Assembly (NCBI GenBank): GCA_021826485.1
Contig: JAKAZX010000134.1
Location: forward strand, 1-9,511
DNA length: 9,511 bases
DNA from: Pseudomonadota bacterium
Lineage (GTDB): Bacteria > Pseudomonadota > Alphaproteobacteria > Acetobacterales > Acetobacteraceae
Direction: 5' to 3'
The notes beneath the pieces were generated by a model. The model saw only the letters and a list, made by a program, of their open reading frames with translations, searched no databases and was not told the origin of the DNA. Positions 5,951 to 9,511 of the stretch are shown here, one piece after another. The position numbers and the translations under genes are program-made. Each line of letters opens with the position of its first letter. Position 1 is the first letter of the stretch.

Positions 5951-8014
5951 ATGCTTGCGCGTCCATCCCAGCCGTCCCAGATCTCTGCTTCGCTGTTCAG
6001 CGGCGATGCGGTGGTGGTGCGGCTGCGCCTGATCGGGCAGATGGAAGCCTGGGCGCTGACCAGCGAAAGCGTGCTGCCGAACGGCCGCAAGACGCGCGCG
6101 CTGCTTGCGGTCCTGGCGCTGTCGGCGCCCCGGCCGGTGCTGCGCGGCCGTCTCGCCGAACTGCTCTGGAGCCGCCGGCCGGAGGAGCAGGCGCGCGCGT
6201 CGCTGCGCCAGGAAATCCATCGGCTGCTGGAAACGCTCGGCCCGCTGGGGCCGCATCTGCTGCAGATCACGCGCGACCATCTGGCGCTGCGCCCTGGCGC
6301 CGCCTGGGTGGATGTGGAGGAGGTGCTGCGCGCGACGCCGCTGAAATCGGCGGCGCTGTCGCTGCTGGACGGGGAGTTGCTGGAAGACCTCGATGGCGTC
6401 GATGCCGCCTTCGACGCCTGGCTGATGGGCGAGCGCGAGCGCCTGCGCGACCGGGCACGCGCGATCGCCGAAGTGCTGCTGCGCGAACAGTCCGACCCCG
6501 ACGGCGTGATCGCCGCGGCGCAGCAACTGCTGGCGATCGACCGCACGCATGAAGGCGCGTGGCGGGCGCTGATGCGCTCATACGCCGCGCGTGGCGAACG
6601 CGGCATGGCGATCCAGGCCTATGAGCGATGCCGCAGCGTGCTGGCCGAACAACTCGATGCCCAGCCGTCGGAGGAGACGGCGCGGCTGGTCGCCGAACTG
6701 CGCGCGGCCGGCGCCGCGCGGCCGGCCTCGCAGCCCGCACAGCCCGCCGAGCCGCCCCCGCCGGTGCGCAGCGAACCGCGCAGCGAACCGCGGGCCGAGC
6801 AGGGCACCGAGCAGCGCGGCGGCGCACGCGTCGGGGTCATGCCGCTGCAACTGATCGGCACGACGGAGGCGGAGGCGCATCTGGGCACCGGGCTTGCGGA
6901 GGAGATCACCACCGCGCTGGCCCGCTTCCGCTGGATGTTCCTGGTGTCGTCAAGCTCGCTCGCGCGGCTCGCCACGCAGACGCGCGACGAGACCGCGATC
7001 CGCCGCGCCTTCGACATCCATTTCCTGCTGGACGGCAGCATCCAGCGCATCCAGGGACGGATCCGCGTGTCGATGCGGCTGCTCGATCTGCGCATGGGCA
7101 ATCAGGTCGTCTGGTCGCGCCGCTTCGACCGGCCGCCCGGCGACCTGCTGGCCCTGCAGGACGAGATCGCCGCGGAGGTGGTGGCGCAGATCGACCCGGA
7201 AATCCTGCTGATCGAGTCGCAGCGCGTGATGTCGCGTCCGGTCGCCGGCGCGACCGCCTACGACCTGCTGCTGCGTGCCCTGGCGCTGTTCGACCGGCTG
7301 GACCGTGCGGTGTTCATCCAGGCCGGCGACCTGCTGCGCCGCGCGATCTCGACCGAGCCGGACTACGCCGCGGCGCATGCGTGGTACGCGTGGTGGCATA
7401 CCGTGATGGTCGGGCAGGACTGGTCGGTCGATCCGGCGGCCGACATCGTGCGCGCCGGCCAGCTTGCCGAGCGCGCGGTGATGCTCGATCCGCAGGACGC
7501 CAAGGCGCTGACGATGGCGGGCCATATCCGCGCCTATCTGCACCGGCGGCTGCGCGAGGCGCTGTCGCTGCATGAGCGTGCGCTGGCGCTGAACCCGAAT
7601 CTGGCGATGGCGTGGGGCTTCTCCGGCATCGCGTTCGCCTATCTGGGCGACCTGGCGGAGGCGGAGCGGCGGTTGCAGCGGCACAGGAAGCTCTCGCCGC
7701 TCGATCCGCACGGCTATTACTTCGAAACCGGCGCCTGCTTCGTCGCGCTGCTGCGCGGCGACCACGAGCTGGCGGTGACGATCGGCCGCAGCGTGAGCGA
7801 GGGGACGCCGGCCTTCTCGGCGGCCTGCAAGCCGTATCTCGCAGCACTCGGCCATCTCGGTCTGACGGCGGAGATCGAGACCGTGCGGGAACGCCTGCTC
7901 AAGCTCGAACCCGGCTTCACCGTGCGCCGGTTCATGCGCACCTGCCCGTTCGAGAATCAGGACCAGCGGGCGCATTACGCGGCCGGGCTGACCGCCGCGG
8001 GCCTGCCGGAATAG
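5951..8014 (+). CDS. BTAD-type transcriptional regulator with TolB-like and TPR domains
   Basis: A 687-residue multidomain protein, probably cytoplasmic. Residues 20-120 form an OmpR-fold winged helix of the SARP type: VRLRLIGQMEAW, NGRKTRALLAVLAL, LAELLW, ARASLRQEIHRLLETLG. Residues 120-255 form a bacterial transcriptional activation domain (BTAD), all helical, ending EQLDAQPSEETARLVAELR. A Pro/Ala/Arg/Glu linker covers 256-290. Residues 291-425 resemble the TolB-N/adenylate-cyclase-associated domain (VGVMPLQLIG, GLAEEITTALARF, YH-like FDIHFLLDGSIQR). About five 35-residue TPR units fill 473-655, ending near FMRTCPFENQDQRAHYAAGL. Known SARPs bind direct repeats; no ligand or partner is evident. 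ATG 5951 is preferred to an open-frame ATG at 5819 inside gshA because the fold begins near residue 20. The ribosome binding site is poor, and CGCGC/GCGCG (5946-5950, 5957-5961) could fold over the start. Confidence 0.85.
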   Translation: MLARPSQPSQISASLFSGDAVVVRLRLIGQMEAWALTSESVLPNGRKTRALLAVLALSAPRPVLRGRLAELLWSRRPEEQARASLRQEIHRLLETLGPLGPHLLQITRDHLALRPGAAWVDVEEVLRATPLKSAALSLLDGELLEDLDGVDAAFDAWLMGERERLRDRARAIAEVLLREQSDPDGVIAAAQQLLAIDRTHEGAWRALMRSYAARGERGMAIQAYERCRSVLAEQLDAQPSEETARLVAELRAAGAARPASQPAQPAEPPPPVRSEPRSEPRAEQGTEQRGGARVGVMPLQLIGTTEAEAHLGTGLAEEITTALARFRWMFLVSSSSLARLATQTRDETAIRRAFDIHFLLDGSIQRIQGRIRVSMRLLDLRMGNQVVWSRRFDRPPGDLLALQDEIAAEVVAQIDPEILLIESQRVMSRPVAGATAYDLLLRALALFDRLDRAVFIQAGDLLRRAISTEPDYAAAHAWYAWWHTVMVGQDWSVDPAADIVRAGQLAERAVMLDPQDAKALTMAGHIRAYLHRRLREALSLHERALALNPNLAMAWGFSGIAFAYLGDLAEAERRLQRHRKLSPLDPHGYYFETGACFVALLRGDHELAVTIGRSVSEGTPAFSAACKPYLAALGHLGLTAEIETVRERLLKLEPGFTVRRFMRTCPFENQDQRAHYAAGLTAAGLPE
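6767..6790 (+). repeat. Tandem 12-bp repeat in the regulator linker
   Basis: Two exact copies of CGCAGCGAACCG (6767-6778 and 6779-6790) encode RSEP twice in the low-complexity linker between the BTAD and TolB-like domains. This is an ordinary expandable linker and has no evident function of its own. Confidence 0.8.
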
Positions 8015-8020
8015 GCGCGC

Positions 8021-8821
8021 TCAGCCGCCAGCCTCGCCGTCGTCGCCCTTGCGGCGCTTGCGCGCGGCGGCGGCATACATGCCGCGCGGCCGCCGTTCCA
8101 TGACATTGGGGCGGACCACCGTGTCGTAATAGTCGTCCCAGTCCTCGGGGCGGAATTGCTCGATCCGCGGCTGAATCTCGTAGTCGTTCAGTCCGGCATC
8201 GTCGAGCACCTCGCGCGGCAGCGGCTGCACCTGCAGAAGCGGGAAATCGGCGCGGAACTCGATCGGCGCGTTGGTCCTGGTCAGCCGCATGTTGGTGATC
8301 AGCGGGCCGAACCAGCGATCCGTCTCGATGACACCCTCGAACAGCTCATAGGCGCCGTGCCGCGGCAGGTTGGCGCAGGGGCGCACCAGCAGGCTCCAGC
8401 CCGGCGCGGTGCGCGCGATCAGCCCGGTCCACATCTGCATCAGCCCGGGTTCCTGCAATGCCGACAGGAACGGCGGCGAGAAGCCGCGGATCTCGGCCGG
8501 CGCGCGCTCGTCGAAATAGCCGGCGAAATGCGGGAACTGCGCCGATTTCAGCGGCAGCCAGCCATCCGCACCGTCATAGCTCCAGGCGATCTCGTAGCCG
8601 TCCCACATCACCTTGAAGCTGAACGGCGGGAACACGTAGTAGCCGAAGGCGGACGCGGTGACGACCGGCTCGCAGTAGCGGAACGCCCGCGTCGGCAGCG
8701 ATCCGGCGGCGGCGCGGTCGGCGCGCTGCGGCAGCCGACCCTCCGGGATCAGGCGGTGGAACACCACGCGCGGGCGGGGCGGCGCCTGCGGGTCGGCGGG
8801 GGGATCGGTGGATTCCGGCAC
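8021..8821 (-). CDS. Conserved-looking protein of unknown function (possibly DUF6065 family)
   Basis: A 266-residue soluble protein without signal peptide or membrane helix. The central part, 19-205, has the look of a conserved globular domain rich in aromatics and prolines: VFHRLIPEGRLP, AGSLPTRAFRYCEPV (39-53), FGYYVFPPFSF (59-69), FSPPFLSAL (114-122), WTGLIARTAPGWSLLVRP (131-148), FEGVIETDRWFGPL (161-174), TNMRLTRTNAPIEFRADF (176-193) and LLQVQPLPRE (195-204). I recall such proteins being labelled DUF6065, but that is memory and not checked. No HxD, HExxH, P-loop or cofactor motif was found. The tail (AARKRRK) is basic. Start GTG 8821 has AGGAG six bases away. An alternative ATG at 8923 overlaps the stop of the repeat-peptide gene but lies inside a hairpin. 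The gene sits downstream of the peptide gene and converges on the regulator with six bases between stop codons. Confidence 0.8.
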   Translation of the reverse strand: MPESTDPPADPQAPPRPRVVFHRLIPEGRLPQRADRAAAGSLPTRAFRYCEPVVTASAFGYYVFPPFSFKVMWDGYEIAWSYDGADGWLPLKSAQFPHFAGYFDERAPAEIRGFSPPFLSALQEPGLMQMWTGLIARTAPGWSLLVRPCANLPRHGAYELFEGVIETDRWFGPLITNMRLTRTNAPIEFRADFPLLQVQPLPREVLDDAGLNDYEIQPRIEQFRPEDWDDYYDTVVRPNVMERRPRGMYAAAARKRRKGDDGEAGG

Positions 8822-8827
8822 GCCGTT

Positions 8828-8832
8828 CTCCT
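8828..8832 (-). promoter_or_regulatory. Ribosome binding site deciding the GTG start of the unknown protein
   Basis: AGGAG on the minus strand, six bases before GTG 8821-8819. It is the best Shine-Dalgarno match in this end of the window and supports the shorter GTG start over the in-frame ATG at 8923, which has none. Confidence 0.7.
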
Positions 8833-8851
8833 GCTCGCAGATCGCGCAAGA

Positions 8852-8875
8852 AAGCCGGGCCTGACAGCCCGGCTT
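8852..8875 (-). terminator. Rho-independent terminator-like hairpin between peptide gene and unknown gene
   Basis: On the minus strand AAGCCGGGC, a six-base loop TGTCAG, then GCCCGGCTT make a perfect 9-bp stem, followed by TCTTG. Counting the stem's own TT, the 3' side reads TTTCTT. The U-tract is short and interrupted, so termination may be partial. It ends 30 bases before GTG 8821 and would lower transcription of the unknown gene relative to the repeat peptide. Confidence 0.65.
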
Positions 8876-8894
8876 GCATGCTGCGTGGCTGAAA

Positions 8895-8919
8895 CCCTCC
8901 GGCGCAAGCGCCGGAAGGG
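8895..8919 (-). other. Second strong hairpin just after the repeat-peptide stop codon
   Basis: TCCGGCG (8898-8904) pairs with CGCCGGA (8909-8915) around a CAAG/CTTG tetraloop; CCC (8895-8897) and GGG (8917-8919) extend the stem past a one-base bulge. On the minus strand it begins four bases after the TGA and is followed by GTTTC (8894-8890). It could protect the 3' end of the peptide mRNA or act with the next hairpin as a double terminator. Confidence 0.55.
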
Positions 8920-8922
8920 GCA

Positions 8923-9147
8923 TCACAGCGACGGGCTGACGGCGCCGAGGCGGACCTTGCCGCTGTCCGCGGTCGGCAGGCTCGGGGCAACGGCGCCGAG
9001 CCGCACCTTGTTGGGATCGGTGACGGGCACGCTGGGGGCGACGGCGCCCAGCCGCACCTTGCCGGCATCGGTGGTCGGCAGGCTGGGCGCGACCGCGCCG
9101 AGGCGGACATTCGCGCTGTCGCGGGTGGCTTGGTTCTGGTCGGTCAT
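8923..9147 (-). CDS. Small repeat peptide, four VRLGAV(A/S)PS units (candidate multi-core precursor)
   Basis: A 74-residue protein that I do not recognise from any named family. Residues 1-13 (MTDQNQATRDSAN) form a polar N-terminus. Then come three full 17-residue units (14-30, 31-47, 48-64), with consensus VRLGAVAPS[L/V]P-x-[T/A]-D-x-x-K, and a fourth unit (65-74) that stops directly after VRLGAVSPSL. It contains no Cys, aromatic or His residue, no signal peptide and no membrane segment; Pro and Gly content suggests an extended or unfolded chain. The ATG has GGGGGAG (9153-9159) five bases upstream, an excellent ribosome binding site. Codons in the repeats differ synonymously, so the peptide sequence seems selected. 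It is followed by two hairpins and a gene of unknown function on the same strand. It could be a RiPP-type multi-core precursor, a repeat ligand or scaffold for the neighbour protein, or a low-complexity orphan; none is proven. Confidence 0.75.
   Translation of the reverse strand: MTDQNQATRDSANVRLGAVAPSLPTTDAGKVRLGAVAPSVPVTDPNKVRLGAVAPSLPTADSGKVRLGAVSPSL
8926..9108 (-). repeat. 51-bp in-frame tandem repeat array (3.6 units)
   Basis: Units run on the minus strand 9108-9058, 9057-9007, 9006-8956 and 8955-8926 (partial, 30 bp). The GGCGCC-type core recurs on the plus strand at 8941, 8992 and 9043, and as CGCGCC at 9094, exactly 51 bases apart. Units encode VRLGAV(A/S)PS followed in the full units by P..D..K. 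The DNA copies have diverged, mostly at third positions in the VRLGAV core. Confidence 0.95.
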
Positions 9148-9152
9148 CGAGG

Positions 9153-9160
9153 CTCCCCCT
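9153..9160 (-). promoter_or_regulatory. Strong ribosome binding site of the repeat peptide
   Basis: AGGGGGAG on the minus strand ends five bases before ATG 9147-9145. Purine-rich sequence continues upstream (GGAAGGGGGAG), much stronger than the sites before most other genes in this window. It supports real and possibly high translation of the small peptide. Confidence 0.7.
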
Positions 9161-9227
9161 TCCTGCGGCGGCCCGGCCGATCCGGGTCCGCGTTACAGAA
9201 GCGGAAAGGTAGTGCCGCGCTGCATGG

Positions 9228-9260
9228 CGGCGTTCCAACATCGTTACAGCGGCGTTAAAT
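9228..9260. promoter_or_regulatory. Three contiguous degenerate 11-mers, candidate operator
   Basis: On the plus strand CGGCGTTCCAA (9228-9238), CATCGTTACAG (9239-9249) and CGGCGTTAAAT (9250-9260) follow one another directly. Six of eleven positions agree in all three: C1, C4, G5, T6, T7 and A10. One repeat per helical turn is the arrangement bound by PhoB- and SARP-type winged-helix regulators. A further match, CCGCGTTACAG, is at 9188-9198. The array lies 80 to 113 bases before the peptide ATG. The binding protein is unknown. Confidence 0.45.
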
Positions 9261-9284
9261 TGGAGAGTGAACGAAAATTTAACG
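9253..9284. promoter_or_regulatory. Inverted repeat CGTTAAAT-N16-ATTTAACG
   Basis: Perfect 8-bp arms at 9253-9260 and 9277-9284 separated by 16 bases, in a locally A/T-rich patch. The left arm is also part of the third 11-mer, so the same CGTT-type half-site occurs in both orientations. It could be a dimer operator; it is less likely to be a terminator because of the long loop. Confidence 0.4.
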
Positions 9285-9370
9285 ATCGGCCGCCCCGGGC
9301 GCCGTCTCGACTTGCCAGAAAATCCCGGAAATCAGCGGTTTTCGCCATTATCCGCCAAGTATCGGCGCAG

Positions 9371-9436
9371 CCGGGTGAAGTCCCGCCGCCGGGCGCGGCG
9401 GTCGCTGCCGCTTCACGATTGCCCGGTTGCGGCAGC
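9371..9436. other. Nested and mutually competing inverted repeats
   Basis: GTGAAG (9375-9380) pairs with CTTCAC (9411-9416), with CCGG (9371-9374)/CCGG (9423-9426) outside a bulge. Inside lies CCGCCG (9383-9388)/CGGCGG (9396-9401) with a 7-base loop. A competing perfect 8-bp pair, GCTGCCGC (9404-9411)/GCGGCAGC (9429-9436), cannot form together with the outer stem as a simple hairpin. This could be a structured leader or small RNA on either strand, or chance in GC-rich DNA. No known riboswitch consensus was recognised. Confidence 0.3.
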
Positions 9437-9447
9437 AACAATCCGGT

Positions 9448-9464
9448 GGCCCGGAACGCCGGCC
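9448..9464 (-). terminator. Possible terminator of the rightmost partial gene
   Basis: CCGG (9451-9454) and CCGG (9459-9462) around an AACG loop, extended by GG/CC (9448-9449, 9463-9464) past a one-base bulge. On the minus strand it is followed by ACCGGATTGTT, which is not a clean U-tract. It lies just after the putative stop at 9473. Confidence 0.3.
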
Positions 9465-9472
9465 GCCCTGGG

Positions 9473-9511
9473 TCAGGCCGAGGTGCCGCCGACGGTCAGC
9501 GCCGCCAGCTT
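9473..9511 (-). CDS. Possible C-terminal end of a minus-strand gene (cut by window edge)
   Basis: Reading in from the right edge on the minus strand gives KLAALTVGGTSA and a TGA at 9475-9473. All codons end in G or C, the usage seen in the real genes here. Twelve residues are too few to identify a product, and chance cannot be excluded. Confidence 0.35.
   Translation of the reverse strand, partial: KLAALTVGGTSA

Larger units (their letters stand above)
9148..9472. other. Intergenic region upstream of the repeat-peptide gene
   Basis: 325 bases without a convincing gene. From right to left it holds a terminator-like hairpin (9448-9464), a set of nested and competing inverted repeats (9371-9436), the only A/T-rich patch of this end of the window (9254-9285), three contiguous 11-mers (9228-9260) and the peptide's ribosome binding site. 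A promoter for the peptide gene should lie here on the minus strand. I could not find a convincing -35/-10 pair; TGTAAC (9197-9192) and TACCTT (9211-9206) are weak -10 candidates. Confidence 0.6.

Noticed and set aside
3795..5966. A 723-codon open frame on the minus strand across rsmE and gshA
   Set aside because: It is antisense to two clearly recognised genes, its translation is Arg/Ala/Gly-rich with no family resemblance, and such long shadow frames are common in GC-rich DNA.
8924..9241. N-terminal extension of the unknown protein through the repeat-peptide gene
   Set aside because: It runs out of frame over the repeat array and gives Arg-rich sequence; the repeat-peptide frame has the ribosome binding site and the selected codons.
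9244..9348. A 34-residue minus-strand frame starting ATG 9348 (MAKTADFRDFLASRDG...)
   Set aside because: It has a poor ribosome binding site, overlaps the repeat and inverted-repeat region and has no recognisable family; it may be chance, although a leader peptide is not excluded.
9342..9352. GATAAT on the minus strand as a -10 element
   Set aside because: No reasonable -35 hexamer lies 16-18 bases upstream, so a promoter cannot be supported.
9361..9470. Cobalamin-type or other known riboswitch
   Set aside because: The region is GC-rich and structured, but the conserved core elements of known riboswitch classes were not found.
1..9511. CRISPR arrays, tRNA/rRNA genes, insertion sequences, phage or attachment sites
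   Set aside because: No direct repeat-spacer pattern, tRNA cloverleaf, transposase or terminal inverted repeat was seen; the only tandem array is the coding 51-bp repeat.

Overview
The window is very GC-rich, with almost every third codon position G or C. The gene set (an sdhA-sdhB pair, a plant-type glutamate-cysteine ligase, a UbiA prenyltransferase, an ETF-beta-methyltransferase-like protein and a BTAD/TPR regulator) suggests an alphaproteobacterium, most likely of the Rhodospirillales/Acetobacteraceae type. The taxonomic call is an inference from gene content and composition; there is no rRNA or other marker gene here.

Layout. Bases 2-2210 (+): the 3' part of sdhA, complete sdhB, then a small protein with a tyrosine-phosphatase P-loop. 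Bases 2220-3763 (-): ubiA followed by a class I methyltransferase, overlapping as GTGA. Bases 3786-5888 (+): rsmE then gshA, divergent from ubiA with almost no spacer. Bases 5951-8014 (+): a 687-residue regulator-like protein made of a winged helix, a BTAD domain, a TolB-like domain and TPR repeats. Bases 8021-9147 (-), convergent with the regulator: a 74-residue peptide with four copies of VRLGAV(A/S)PS in a 17-residue period, then two tandem hairpins, then a 266-residue conserved-looking protein of unknown function. Bases 9148-9472 hold no convincing gene but do hold repeats and inverted repeats. The last 39 bases may be the 3' end of another minus-strand gene.

Bases 1-5888 look like ordinary core metabolism: the TCA cycle and respiratory chain (Sdh), ubiquinone synthesis (UbiA), rRNA modification (RsmE) and glutathione synthesis (GshA). 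Bases 5951-9472 look accessory. The most interesting element is the repeat peptide. Its repeats differ at synonymous codon positions while the peptide is kept, it has a strong ribosome binding site, and a terminator-like region separates it from the unknown protein. This is the layout expected of a multi-core precursor peptide (RiPP-like) with a partner protein made in smaller amounts, but no recognisable modifying enzyme, protease or exporter is in view, so that remains a hypothesis. Three contiguous degenerate 11-mers upstream of the peptide gene could be a site for a regulator of the OmpR-fold/BTAD type, and such a regulator is encoded next door.
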